Origin: Cephalotus follicularis
Taxonomy: Eukaryota; Streptophyta; Magnoliopsida; Oxalidales; Cephalotaceae
Assembly (NCBI GenBank): GCA_001972305.1
Contig: BDDD01001974.1
Span: 124,001 to 188,000 of the forward strand
Length of the DNA: 64,000 nucleotides
Direction of reading: 5' to 3'
Position numbers and translations under genes: made by a program. Under the pieces are notes generated by a model. It saw only the letters and a program-made list of their open reading frames with translations. It was not told the origin of the DNA and did no database searches. Shown here in pieces: positions 49,048-62,261 of this stretch. How positions within the stretch are numbered: position 1 is the first letter of the stretch; each line of letters opens with the position of its first letter.

Positions 49048-50315
49048 GACGTCGATGTCATTCCCTAAGGCGTCGATGTCTTTTAGCCTAAAGCGTCAAT
49101 CCTACATACAAATATTTCCAGGCGTATGCTACGAAAAGACGTCGATGTCTTTTACAAAGACGTCGATGTCTTTTTCATACCAGAGAGTATCAGCTCGCAG
49201 CCTTGATTCTAGAGGGTAAAATCCAACCTTTTAATCCCTCATAACAACAAATCCCACTCCATAAACGTATAAGGTATGCTACTGGTTAAAAGGTACACAA
49301 CCATGACATCAAATTGAAACTAAACAGGCGATTCCATGTGGCTAAAATGGCCATCTGGAATGAACATCACAGTTCATACAATTTCCCAGAAAAGGAGTCG
49401 ATGTCTTTACAAAAGACGTCGATGCCTTTGCAACCCAGAACGTGTTTTCCACGATTTCAACACACCAAGCCATTTCTAAATCAATCCTTTACACCAGCAA
49501 CACACGTATTCATGTAACTATACATGCATAATAATCTCAGTGCAGTACAGTAACACTTCAACAAGTCCCGAATCATAATCCAGTCAATAACATGCAATTC
49601 ACCATGCTATACATTAACTTAGAACTCAAAATGTACATATAAATCCATCACTTTCCCCTACCTTAATGTTCCAAGTTAGGAACCAGAAAGTCCACCTCTT
49701 TAAGTATCCAAACAGGTCACAGCAGCCTCTCTAGGTCCGCCCCGTAGCTGCACCAGTGGTTCCAAGGTCCAAGCTCCAAGCTCCAAGCTCAACAATGGCA
49801 CACACACACTGTTTTCTTCTGGTGTTAAAAAACAAGAGAGATAGGTGGGGAGGGTCGTTCTTATGCAGATTTCTCCCACCTAACACCCTTCTTCTGCCAT
49901 TTAGCAGGTCAGCCCCGAGATCTCTTCCACTTCCAGGTTTTCTGCATTTCTTTTTGTTTTCTAATCTCCCCTTTGCAGGTTGCATGTTAGGATGGCATAA
50001 ATCCTTGCATGTTCCATGTGAGGGTAGGTTTTAGTGCTCCTGGTCAGCACACAAACATGCTCAACACGTCAAAACGCACTTGAAAAGGCATTAGGTAAAG
50101 CCTCTAAACAATTCCCCTTGCATGTTACTCTGCCAGCGGAAAAGCTCGACAGACGTTCCTACAAAGGCGTCGACGTCTTCCCTTAGCGTCGATGTCTTTT
50201 CCATTTTGTAAGAAGGTGTCGATGCCTTCTTCCGTTGTCGACGTGCATGTCCCTTCAAACACGTGTGCCCTGGCTCCCAAAGGCGTCGACGTCATTACAA
50301 AAGACGTCGATGTCT
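49048..50315. repeat. Six pairs of the palindromic 12-mer GACGTCGAYGTC
   Basis: Motif starts are near 49,048/49,069; 49,138/49,159; 49,394/49,415; 50,166/50,185; 50,214/50,234; and 50,282/50,303. Each pair is about 19-21 bp apart start to start, and the core GTCGAYG is kept in nearly all copies. The full consensus AAAGACGTCGATGTCTTT is almost a perfect palindrome. Confidence 0.85.
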
Positions 50316-50488
50316 TTGTCCCAAAACAGCGTCGTTTCAAGCTTTATAACACACATTCCATTTCCAAAGCTATAAGTAGGGTTTGCAAGCATCTTTTGAG
50401 CTCAAAAACTCAACATTCTCATTAAATCAAGTTTAATGATTACATCATAAATCGAAATATTACATTTAGGAAAATACCGGGCGTTACA

Positions 50489-53400
50489 CATTTTGAGGCA
50501 ATACTACCTCTTCCCATTCCCCATCTCCTTGAAGGGAATCTTCACTTTCATGTCTTAAATCAGCTATAAATAATCGTAGTGGACCGGTGACGACATCTTC
50601 TTGCAATGTCATATCCATACCCAAATCGTCGCCATCTTCTTCTTCATAATCAGGAAGGCTGTAGGCATTTCTAGGTTTTATTTTTATCACAGTCACCCAC
50701 CCTTTGTACCTACGATCGTTGGAAACGCTAGGTGCGTAGAACACCTGCACAGCTTGACTTGCTAGCATGAACGGCTCGTATGTGGGGAGTTCCTTTTCTG
50801 GGTTTAGACGAACAATACCAAACTCGTCCACTCTGGTACCTCTCTCCGAAGTGTCAACCCAATCACACTTGAATAAAACAACTTTGTGGTCTTTTCCATA
50901 AAAATCGAGCTCCACAACGTCGACCAAAGCTCCGTAGAAGTCACTACAACTATCATTTCAAGTGCTTCCCTTGATCATTACACCCCAATTTTGAGTTGTT
51001 GAGGTCCTCGATGCATCTTTAGTGTGAAACTTGTACCCGTTGACGACATACCCCTTCCACGACCTCACTTTTGTTGCAGGTACACTTGCTAAATGTCGTA
51101 GACAGGCGTCAACTTCGTTGTCGTTCTTAACCTATTAAGTGTGCGATGTACACATGTAACATAGAAATCAACATTAACAATTAAAAATCATCAAACTTAT
51201 AAACGCTTTGTAGACATATTCTGGCATTACTTACACTGCTTTGAAACCATTTCACAAAGTGTGCATCGCGTTCTTCTTCAATTTGTTTGGAGGTAATGTT
51301 AGGGTTTAATTCCATGACTAGTTATTCGTACTCACTACAACAAATAATATAAGTGAGATACGTTCAAATTGCACAATTCGTAAAAATAGAGTATAAACTT
51401 AGTACAATATATATGTGTACTTACTCAACCAGAGAGCTGACTTCATCGCAGTTCAGGAGGATGTACAAATATGCAGCCTCATATTTTTGGTCTGTCATAT
51501 GTCTGTTCTCTGTCTTTCCCATTACTTTACCGAGATGAGTAAATACGGATAGCAATCCGTTACTAGCAACGACGCTCCCATCCCAGTTTCTCTCAGGTCT
51601 ATTCAGTCTCGTCGGGACATCAGGTTTGAAATAATACGAACAAAACGTTGTCAACTCGCAAACGATGTATGCCTCAACGATCGACCCTTCTACACGAGCT
51701 TTGTTCTTGACCATCTTTTTTAGATCAAACAGCTCACTGCAATTAAATATGTAATTAGAATGCATGACAAATAGATGAACATTTTTAGAAAGAGAAACAA
51801 CGAGTAACTGTACCTCTCAATGGGATATATCCATGTATTCTGAACCGGCTCACAAACTTTTGTTTCGTAAGCTAGATGGAAGAGAAGATGTTCCATCGAA
51901 TCAAAAAACGATGGAGGAAATATCTTCTCCATTTTGCAAATTGTTTGCACAATGTTACTCCGGAGCATGTCCATCTTCGCAGCATTGTTGGATGTTGAGC
52001 ATATATTCCAGAAAAAATCACTGACCTCGGCCAACACCTCCATGATATTTCTGGGCAGGAACTCAGAAAATGCAATAGGAAGAAGCCTCTGCATGAAGAC
52101 ATGGCAATCATGACTCTTCAATCCTGAAACCTTACACTTTGAAACATTCACACACCGACATATGTTTGAGGTGTATCCATCCGAAAACCTTATCTTTGTC
52201 ATTCATTCACAAACTTGTTTGACCTGTTCACTGTTCAGTGAATATTTTGCTGGTGGCAATATGAACCACCCATCCACCTCTTCTGCATGCAGTTCAGGTC
52301 TTATTCTCAACTCTTTGAGATCAAGTCGAGCTTGTACGTGGTCCTTGGATTTTCCCTTCACATTCATGACCGTGTTGAATATATTTTTAAACACATTCTT
52401 CTCGATGTGTATGACATCCAACTTGTGTCTGACTAGTACTTTGCTCCAATAAGGAAGTTCGAAAAAGATATTTCGCTTAGTCTAATTGTGTACTCTCCCG
52501 AACCCAGGAATCTTACTAGTTGGTACACCTTTTTCAAACACAACTTCATTCAACTCAGGGAGTTGATCCTCTACCTCTTCCCCTGATAACCTCTCACACC
52601 CACCTCGGTCACCCGTCGACTCTTCAAGAATTTTTTATTATCTCTTCTAAACTGGTGATCTGTGGGCAACAATTGACGATGACAGTCAAACCACGAACAT
52701 TTTTGACTATGCTTCAATCTAAAACTCTTGATCCGACCCGTGCAGTAGGGGCATGCCAAATGACCATGAGGACTCTAGCTTGACAACATTCCATAGGTAG
52801 GAAAGTCACTAATCGTCCACATTAAAGCTGCCATTATCTGGAAGTTCTTCTTGCATGATGCATCATAAGTTTCAACTCCAGTTTCCCACAACATCTCCAG
52901 CTCGTCAACTAGTGGACGCAGAAACACATCAATATCTTTCCCTAGGCTTTTTGGTCCAGGTATAATCAATGATAAGAACATGAATGACTTCGTCATACAC
53001 AACCAATGTGGAAGATTGTATGAGAAAATAAAAACAGGCCAACTAGAGTAAACATTACTACTAACCCCAAAAGGACAAAACCCGTCCGTTGCTATTCCTA
53101 TTCTAACATTGCCAACCTCTGCAGCAAACGATGAAAAAGTAATATCAAAGTGCTTCCAAGCTTCACCATCAACTCGGTGTACCATTCCCACTTTGTCACC
53201 GTCGTTATCCTTCCCCTTCTTACTACGCCACCTCATATTAGCAGATGTTTTGTCTGATTAAAACAATCTTTGAAGTCTTGGTGCCACTGGAAAGTGATGC
53301 AAAACCTTGTAAGGTACCTATTTCTTTCTCTTCCTGCCACCGCTAGGTTTGAATTTAGGATGATTACGTGGTGGACACTCTGTAGCACACTTGTGCTGAT

Positions 53401-54083
53401 CCCCATAAAACAACATACAATCATTGACACATGCATCTATCTTTTTGTAGCCTAATCTCAATGTCTTCATAATTTGTTTCAGCTTGTAATAAGACTCCGG
53501 AAACTTCTCATCCTCAAGCTTTCCGCTCTTAACGATCTGAAGAATTTCCTCGGCCCCTTCGTTGGGAATCCCATACTTGGACTTGACATTTATGAGTCGC
53601 GTCATCATAGACAGCTTGGTGTGTTTTTTACAGCCATTCCACAACAGTTCGTCCGCATCCTTAAGCAGGTCATAGAACTTCTTTGCATTGGGATTCAGAA
53701 GTTCAACGACCGTCTTTTCATGTTCACCAGTGTCAAACTCAAACCCCTCAGAATCTATTACGAGATCAACAAAAGGATTGCTTGGACCCGAGGGGGTCTG
53801 GCTGCTCTACTGCAGCCTGACGGCGTTCCCTTCTTTCCCCATGTTGATCCCACAAGATGTAATGGGGGGTGAAACCCTTCTTCAACAAATGTAACCGCAC
53901 TTCATATCGAGTTCCAAACGCCCTTAACTAGTAACGGCTACAAGGACATTTTATCGTACTATTTCAGACAAAATCTTGGTTTGAAAATACAAAATCTAAG
54001 AAAGCGAGCACACCCCTGTTAAATTCCTCCGTTAGTAACCCCTGGACAACCCGCCTACTCATCCAACTCCTGGCCACAAACAT
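50489..54083 (-). pseudogene. TNP2-like CACTA transposase, decayed and truncated
   Basis: From the ATG at 54,083 the minus strand shows, in order, a Transpos_assoc-like N-terminus (SWMSRR...CPCSRY...HLLKKGFTPHYILWDQHGE), then LLKDADELLWNGCKKHTKLS and KKIDACVNDCMLF. The TNP2 core follows (RWRSKKG, ATDGFCPFG, YNLPHWLCM, IPGPKSLGKDIDVFLRPL, MWTISDFP, ACPYC), then DVIHIEKNVFKNI. Next is a DUF4218-like part (LKSHDCHVFMQRLLPIAF, FPPSFFDSMEHL, MYPIER-like IYPIERY). Last is a DUF4216-like part (VVLFKCDWVD, EPFMLASQAVQVFYAP). It catalysed CACTA excision and insertion. Stops occur after GRKRKK, PRLQRLF, YGMLSS and GRVHN and in the N-terminus, and element C removes the tail, so it is inactive. Confidence 0.88.
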
Positions 54084-54769
54084 TTTTTTCTACAAGTAGG
54101 GTAGAAGATTGTTAGATTCTAATATTCTTTTTTCAATATGCATTGACTGAAGTGTATATCACCACTTAACTCTAAAAGGTATGACCTTATCCCATTCCTG
54201 ACTATGTACCTCCACTAATATCGTTATCCCGCGTGCATAGTTCACTCCGAGAAAATTTCAGCAGCATCTCCCGATGGTTCCTCAAACACACGAATTAAAC
54301 TGAATTGATCGGTTTAATTATGTATCCGAGGAACATTAAGGAGTGTAACCGAAACTTTATTGAAGAAAACTATGTACACAAAATAACGATATATCCTACA
54401 GTGGACGTACGTATGCGAGAACTGTCCGAACTGGACAATTCATGATTCACTCCTATTGAACGAATCATGAACGGGAATCTAAAGTTTCTCAATTATATTC
54501 AAGAAACGATTAAGATGATTTTTATGAATAAAAACAATGTGTATATATATATTAACTATACTAACTATTAAATTATACAATATAACTATATTATACATAC
54601 TATATACTATATATATACAAACTTATATATATATATATATTGAATCCAGTAAATCAGAAAAAAAAATTATATATATATAGCGTTTTCACAAATAGATACA
54701 AAAAAATTATATAGAGGTTGGATCTAGACATTAATACCTGAAATAAAAGATTTGATGTTAACTGGAGGA

Positions 54770-55109
54770 GAAGAAAGAAAGAGGAGACCGGCGACAGTGA
54801 GAGAGAGAAAGAGAGTGAGGGCAGTGAGAAAGAGGAAGAAAGTGAGGCGAGTGATACGGTGAGGGAGAGGGAAAATGAGAGAGAGAAGGAAAAAAGAAAG
54901 ATAGGATCAGGTATAATTAGGGCATTCGACGAGGGCATGGCGAGGGCATTTAATGCCCTCGCTACATATTGAAAGCATGACGAGAGCATAGTACCCTTGT
55001 CATACCTTTTGTCAAAAAAAATTAAAAAACAGGACACAACGATGAGAGGATTACTCTACCCTCGCCTACTGCCCTCGTCATTGTTCTGTTTTTTTTTTTT
55101 TAAGTTGTG
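54770..55109. repeat. CACTA right subterminal region and GA-rich leader
   Basis: A GAGAGA-rich tract (54,770-54,905) lies upstream of the transposase, followed by GGCATGGCGAGGGCATTTAATGCCCTCGC and other CCCTCGYC motifs, ending at the worn terminus TTAAGTTGTG. It mirrors the left subterminal zone with fewer motifs. Confidence 0.7.
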
Positions 55110-55112
55110 TTT

Positions 55113-58100
55113 GAGTGTTGAAATGATGAAAAAGGAAAAGACAAACAAAAATTATATAAAAAAAAGGATAATAGATAATGGATGAGATGATAAGACCATC
55201 GTGGTAAGAAGAATGATTGATTTATGGCATTGTTGTGTGTCTTGAAGTTTGTAATTCAGTAGAGATTTTTTATTATTGTGATTTGTGGCAGTAGCATAGT
55301 AGCAAGGAGTGGCCTAACCTATGCTGTTTAAAAAACCCGATCAATTGCCTTAATTAAGTCTATTTAAATAAGATATTTTTTATTCATCTTGTAAGCAGTT
55401 TTTAGTAAGGGAAGTAACCACGTTGCATCAAGAAAAATGAAAGGACGTAATGTTTTAGTTCATTGGAGGTTTTTCTAATTATTTAATGAACTGTATTTGT
55501 ATTACGTTTGTTAGCAGTAATGAATGTATTTATAATATCCATAAAATCTTACCGTAAAGTGGTTTTAATAATTAATTATATCTAAATAATAAAATTATTC
55601 TCACAAGAATGTCTAGTAATTATCATAGTATTTTTTTTTTGAAATTACATGATTTGAGCCCTCAAAACAATAAATTGTTTAATTTTTTATACAAGTGAAA
55701 TATTAATCTCAAGTGATATAACCTCGTAATAAATGAATTGTTAAAATATTATTAATATTTTTTATTAAAAATTAAAATATTATTAATATTATTCAAAAAA
55801 AATAACCTTAATATTTTAATAAATACCATCTTGTTTGTGTTTAAAAACATTATTTAGAATGTAACGTGTCTATATGGAATCAGCCTTTTAAAGTTTGCAG
55901 TCTTTTAAATTCAAACATTCTGTTTGTGTCATACTGTCATTCACTGACGAAACAACAAAACATTCTTGAATATTATAGATCCAGTGACAGCTATGGGCTG
56001 TCAATATACTTAAATGAAATTTGTTTAATTAATGTCATGTGTATATCTCCTTTATTATACTTATTATATACTCGTCATGGTATGGGATTTGGCTTCTTGT
56101 TCCTTACTTACCCTTCAAATTCAATTCATACTTTGATACTCTTTTGTATGGTGGTCCTTCACGAATTAATGTCCACATGCTTTTATATTCAATATGGCTG
56201 ATGGTGTCCCATCATATTCAGCTTGTAGTGGTTAAATGAATGATTGAAAGTAGCAAATGTCAATTTGATCAAATCCTATTGATAATAGACATGCATTTCA
56301 TTTATCGATAGTTTAAGATGTGATTTTTAAGAATATTGGTCCAAAATTAGAAGATAATATTTCAATTAATCTCGCATAATGGGCATTTGTGCCTATAACA
56401 TTCAATGAAAAGGCAATAATAAATTACTACAAATGAACAAACTCTTTAACAAATTAGACAAGTTTACTTTGCAAGAACCTTACCAATTCGACCCACTCCA
56501 CTTGTTTTTTTATTGTCTTATTATAATTTTGATTCATCGTACGTACCAATGCTATACATGAATTTATTCTTATCAATAAGATGATATATCTAGTTGCATA
56601 ATATTTCGTTGTAAAATCGTTTATTACATGAGATAATTGACAACCAATTTTCACCTTTACCTTATATCATGATGGTTATACGTGGGTTTTTTTAAAAAAA
56701 AAAAAAGTAACATGGAAATGAAATGAGTTGCACTCCATAACCATGTGCGATTGTGAGTTTTGTCATTTGTCGGGGTCCAAACAAATAATCCTAAAAAATC
56801 ATCGAGAGAAGGACATTGAATTGATTGACGGCATGTTGTTGCAATTATCATAGCTTAAAATATTGCTTTAGGCAACTCAGATTGCATGATAAGTATACTT
56901 AACAAAAGAAAAAGATAAGCAATATATTATTGCAATGTCATCAAGTTGTACTTCTCGGAATAAAAAAGGCAAATATACTTGTAGAATGTTTGAAAGCAAT
57001 TGCCATTATGACTTATGGGAGGACCTTAATATGACCTACTTATTGCTCTGAATACCAGTACTCTTGAACAAAATCTTTCGAACCATAAAACGAATCGGAT
57101 TGATGTATTTTGTACGGTACGTATCAATTTTTTTTAATTAGTATAGTTGAGATTTTGAAACTAGTAAAATCAAAATTTTGTGATTCGATTGCGAGTTATA
57201 ACTGAAAAAAGTATTCAAAAATTGAATTATATTTTAAATCTTACATGTACCTTAATATTTTAAATGACTAAATAAACTCAACTATACTCAATAATAACTC
57301 TCTTAATATTATGTGAAACTCTCAAACCCTAAAAAATAACACAATCTCTTTAGCGTATAAATGTTTGTTTTTAGTGTAGTAGAGTTTTTGTTTAAAATTT
57401 ATTTATATGAAATTGATGATTATTTAGTAGAATTGTTAGCTATTGCAAATAAAAGGTTTATCTCTATTAATGTTATAATCAAACAAATATTGATATAAAA
57501 ATTTCATATAAAAGATCCAAAATTTAAAACTTAAAAACTATAAAACCAAATTAACCACACCGAATAGAACTTTTACGGTACAATTTTTTTTCGATTATTG
57601 TAAATTTTCGGTGCGGTGCGGTGCGGTTTAAATAAATTGAAAAACCGTAAAACATTAATTTCAATTTCTAAGAAAAACCGTCCCGCTCCGATCTATAGAC
57701 AACCCTATTACACACATCACTCGTTAAAATCAGTTCATATTCTCTAAACTATATTATATGTATTAAAGTTATTTAGTACACACCAAATGATTTATTAAAA
57801 AAAATAAACAACAATGGTAATATGTGACAAGTTATATCTCTCTAACTTTATTTCTTTTCCTTTTCTCTAGAAGCCTCAAGCACAATCCTCCTTAACCACA
57901 TCAATAAGGGTAGATCTGCGTCGCGCAGGGTGGAAAGCCTTCAATCCTCCCTTTTTAGTGTGGTTTTGTGAGATTTATTTAGTTTGTTTTTTATTTTGTC
58001 CGTGTTGTTTTAGTTTGTTGTCAATAAGATTTGGTTGTGTTTAGCTCAAATATGGGAGAGGTTTGCCTTAGATCTAGCCTTTTTGGATTAGATATATTTG

Positions 58101-60303
58101 ATTGTTTTTGGTGACATCAAATGAGGGTTGTAAACTCTTGTGAAAATCCGAGCTTCACTTGCCTATCAGTTTTGTCGAGAGTCCTCAAACAGATCATGTA
58201 CGGAGAAGTTTGTAGTAGAGTATCATAAAATAACCGAGATTTTTGGGATAAAGATCAGTTAGGAAGGACCTGATAAAAGGCAACTAGAATATCTCTATGA
58301 GGTTAAACGTTGAGCCCTCGTCATTTGCAATATTTACTATGGTGTATTGACTTTATTTATTGTGTCTCATTTTATATGAATCGTATCTTGATTTGTCTGA
58401 ATTATGGGTGTAACGACTTTTTTGAATTATATTGGTTAGTCTAATTTTATGTCTAACTAAACATCTCTTTTATGAAAAAAAAAAGAGAGAAGAAGAAAGA
58501 TTGGTTATTTCCCATTAATGTGAATTCAAATAATACTAATAAAAAAAAGTGATAATACTTGGCTGAAACCACATATAGTCTATAGAGCAACTTCATCCTC
58601 TTTTTTGTGTGACATTTATAATACATGATGAATTTTGGATGTTGTTTTTAGGGCAAAATAAAATATATATTATCCAAAATTTACTTACGAATGTACAGTT
58701 ACACACATATCATATCTAATACCACAATACAATATCATATAGAATTTTAGATTGATCTCCACATGACAAATGTATAGTTGATGATCATATAACAGAAATC
58801 AAACATTCTCTAACACAATTCTCTTTTCAAAACTTTTAGTGAAAAAGTAAGAAGACTACTTACTCTATTAATGGTTTCTAATTAAAAGGTGTAATGCTAT
58901 TTCTTACTAACCATATATATGATGGTATCGCAATTGAGACAATAAAATATTATTTTTGGTTTTTTGAAATATCATCATTGATGTTTTTATTTTTTTATAT
59001 TAAAGTATTAATTGATATTTTATTATATCATCTGTGATTGACATTCGTTGTTATTAATAATATTATTCGTTTATAAAATAAAAAAAAAGATTGGTTATTG
59101 GCCTTTTGACCTCTCAACATTGTGCGTAATGTTTTTTTCATTTCCATTTTCCAAATTATTTGTTACTCGATGAATTGAGTTTATCTTTTAGAGGATTAAA
59201 GTGAGTTACAAAATTATAGTTACGAGAATCGACTAAACTTGAAAATTAAAAAGAATTGCAGTGGCATATACATTAAAACACTATTTTATACTTTTTGTAT
59301 TAAATTTATAGTACAAAATATTTATAAAAAATGCTAAAATTTTTTAGGGCCATGCACCTAGTCTATGATCCGCCATTATTCATTGCCTACCAAATAGGAA
59401 AATGGCTTCATATATATGACGGCTTAGTAAAAATTATTATTATTATGAATATATAAACATGCATGTAACAGTATAAAAAAAACAAAAAACAATATGTGTC
59501 AATCTACAAACATGTGACATTGATTAATAAAAATAGGTTGCTTTATATCAGGATTGCCAACCCTACGGAGCCAAGTATTTTTTGATATAAATCTATTTTA
59601 TAAAATTCAATAACATTATATCTAAAATGAATTTATCAAACACTACAATAATTGCTTATTTTTATAAAATTTTCACCAAAATACCAAACCGGTATTTACG
59701 AAAAAGTTATCTCAACCTCATCGGATAAAAACTCAAACTCGGATTAATCATTTATGATTAAAATAATTTATTCTGTCTGGACAATTTTATTTATAACGTG
59801 ATAAAAAAAACAAATAATATTGAATGTATAAAAAAATTTATAAACTTGTTTTAAATATAATGTGATTGAAAAAATAATAATGCTGAAAGTCTCGAAAGTT
59901 TTTTTAAAAAAGAAATTGTCTTAAAATATGTAGCAAAATTGATCCAGCTATTCACGAACCCAAAAATCACCACCCAAACTTATCGTATATAGCGAAAAAC
60001 AACAAAACGAAAAAGCTGCAAAATACAATGAATTACAGATAAAGACAACGTCCACCACTCTCTCTCTCTCGTGTCTCTGGTCTCCCTCTGTGAAGGCCCA
60101 TTTTCGAAGTTGATACATAAATAGGCAAAAAGGCAATCATTCTATCGAATAAATATTTATTTGGACCGCGACAATCAATCAAACAAACTACCACAACATA
60201 CACTCACCTCACTCTTATATCCTTATATTATTATTATTATTTTATTGTTACTCTTTTGTTTCTTGGTTGCCAACTCTCATATCCCAAAATTCCAATTGGG
60301 TCC
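55113..60303. other. Intergenic DNA between the CACTA element and PHT5, no gene seen
   Basis: AT-rich, with chance frames only. Near 57,605 GGTGCGGTGCGGTGCGGTTT and the nearby AAAAACCGT motifs resemble the CGGTTYGGTT-rich ends of dicot hAT-type MITEs, but no paired termini were found. Confidence 0.45.
57850..58475 (+). mobile_element. Possible LINE 3' end with poly-A tail
   Basis: A T/G-rich 3'-UTR-like stretch ends ...CATCTCTTTTATGAAAAAAAAAAG near 58,475. It has the look of a plant L1 3' end, like the opposite-strand segment at 14.2-14.6 kb. No coding part remains. Confidence 0.35.
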
Positions 60304-60360
60304 CTATAAATCAACCTGAAAGATCCGCTTTCTCTGTTGTGTTCATTATAGTGATTTCAG
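60304..60360 (+). promoter_or_regulatory. PHT5 core promoter and first leader exon (predicted)
   Basis: CTATAAAT (60,304-60,311) is followed about 30 bp later by CTTTCTCTGTTGTG, a likely start region. A donor TTTCAG|GTATTC follows at 60,360. Between here and the coding start there are other possible leader exons (for example after CTGCAG at 60,673). The exact leader structure is uncertain. Confidence 0.45.
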
Positions 60361-61079
60361 GTATTCTTTCACTGTGTCTGTATATTTTTTTTTGAAAAAA
60401 ATAATTTCAGGTGATTTAAATAAAAACACACAGAGAAAACGATTTCTCTGTTTTCTAAATCACGTTTTTGCTATCTAAATTATCGCTGCATGTGTTTTCA
60501 GTTTCGGTTTCTTTGTTTTAGGTGTTTGTTGATGATCATCTAAGCTTCTTTCTCAAAAAAGAAGAAGAAGAAGAAGAAAATAGTTACCGAATTCACGGTA
60601 TTGCGTTTTATTCCTTGTTTTTTTTTTTATTTAATCTGAATTGCTGCTCTGTTTGTTTGCCGCGAAACTGCAGGAATTAAAATAGAATATAACGAATCCA
60701 TAAAAACTCTCTCTTTATTATTTATCTACTATTGAAGCGGCAAAGTATTTGAAGGTGCATGCATTCGAAATTAGCTTTCATTTTTTATTTTCTTGAGTTT
60801 TCTCGGCATCAAAATGGAGATTTTTATTGGAATTCTTTGTATTATTTTGACATTATGATTTGTTGGCTCATAATTTTAGCTAAATTGTTATATTTAAATA
60901 CAAGTAATCATCAGTTGCCGCCTATCGTTATATTTTGTTGACTTGGTCAAATTGAGTGTCTTCAAAGGATGTGGCCAGTCATTGTAACGGTATAAAGTAA
61001 GATAGGATAATGATATTATCACAAAGAAATTCACATATCTGTCTATTATATCTGGTTTACTTTAAATTTCTTTGTTTCA

Positions 61080-61265
61080 AAGGTATAACTTGACTCAAAG
61101 AGAAAATAGAGATTTGAAAGTTGGAGAGATTAATGTAATTGATAGTATGCAGTAATATAATCAAAATAAAGATTTGAAATTAGGTGAAATTAATGTGATT
61201 GGAAGTATGCAGTAGTTTACTTAATATAAAGATTTAAAAGTAGGTGAAATTAATGCATTAATTTT
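61080..61265 (+). repeat. Threefold imperfect tandem repeat in the PHT5 leader intron
   Basis: About 65-bp units share AAAGATTTGAAATTAGGTGAAATTAATG and, in the first two, GATTGGAAGTATGCAGTA. The copies are worn. Confidence 0.8.
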
Positions 61266-62261
61266 ACCTAATTTCTTGTGTTGTGCTAGTTTTTTTTTTT
61301 CCCGGTTGGGATTTACGTAGATAATGAGCAATGCTTCTTATTTTCTCACTTATTTTTCTTTCATTGCTGAATGGAGGAATAAAAAAACTGTTTTAACTGT
61401 TGTTGAATTGAAAACAAGTAACAAGTTTTGCTAAAGGTATTAGCCGATGTTGATGCCGGTAGCTTGTTTGGAAGACTTGCTGTAAAAATGAATACATTTC
61501 TTTTGTTCAATCCGTAGTAAATGCACCCATGTATAGGTATTGGTTGCAGCTGAGAGTCCATGTTTCCATATTTTGACCCCTAAAGTGATAATGTTAGGAC
61601 ATTGGGTTTCAATAAATTGCAAATGCTAACTTGTCTGCTCTGATTTTTGGTGTAAACTGAAGCTTTCAACATCATCCGCAAGATTATTTTATCATTTGCT
61701 TTAAAGACTTGATATAGGAAGTTTAAACATATACTATATTGAAATTAAGTAGGTGTTTACTCCCCTAGTTAAACAAACCTGCGGGTTTGTATCTCAAAGA
61801 GGGCATGTCCAACATATTTCCCATACCATTTCTTGTGTGCTCAACGATGTTACTTGAAGTTTTTTCATAAATATAAAATGCATTGACCGATATTTATTTG
61901 TATTTTCTGTGTATAAAATGTAAATTTTACCATGGAGATATGCAATTGAAATGGCTTACACTCTCGAAGTGCACATGCTATATATTCAGGTGTAGTTGTT
62001 GGCATCTGTTTTTAGAATGTTATTTGTTTATTTGCAGTGAACATCTTTAACGACTATGACATTTTCGCCTATATTTGTTGAGTTTTTCTCCGTCTGCATA
62101 TCTGCAAAATGAAGGTCATTCGATGACACGTTTTCACAATATTCATGAGCAGGCTGTTAGCATTATGCTAATTTTTTCCCTATAAATGTTGTTGAAGCTT
62201 CCTTGTCGTCTCATCTCATATTAAATTATCTTTTTGTTTATTTTTAAAAATGTAGTGAGAG

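Larger units (their letters stand above)
47704..50488 (-). mobile_element. LTR-like element C (2.79 kb) inserted in the CACTA transposase gene
   Basis: Plus-strand ends are TGTCACACCCTGTCTTTCC and ACCGGGCGTTACA, with the perfect 5-bp duplication CATTT (47,699-47,703 and 50,489-50,493). The ends resemble those of elements A and B (TGTMA...CCC / GGG...TKACA), so it probably belongs to the same broad group of large LTRs; I chose the strand by that resemblance. However, a plus-strand CTATAAGTAGGG near 50,369 could argue for the opposite orientation. No gag or pol frame is seen. It contains tandem repeats (48,405-48,560), a roughly 110-bp duplication (48,683-48,870) and the paired palindromes at 49,048-50,315. 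Confidence 0.75.
45107..55109. mobile_element. CACTA (En/Spm) transposon, 10.0 kb including a nested insertion
   Basis: The left end CACTACTAAAAAACAGGGC and reverse-complemented right end CACAACTTAAAAAAAAAAAA then CAGAACAATGACGAGGGC form the CACTA-type termini, flanked by the 3-bp duplication TTT (45,104-45,106 and 55,110-55,112). Subterminal zones are dense in GGCGAGGG/CCCTCGCC. The interior, on the minus strand, carries a TNP2-like transposase region and a TNP1-like region, the standard two-gene layout. Element C (47,704-50,488) interrupts it; without C the transposon is about 7.2 kb. Both genes have stops and the right terminus is worn, so it is no longer autonomous. Confidence 0.9.

Noticed and set aside
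51720..53236. Separate small transposase genes on the minus strand
   Set aside because: The frames are consecutive parts of one TNP2-like protein broken by stop codons and frameshifts, not independent genes.
59264..59271. GCATATAC matches the PHR1-binding P1BS consensus upstream of PHT5
   Set aside because: A single match about 1 kb upstream of the presumed start is expected by chance in AT-rich DNA.
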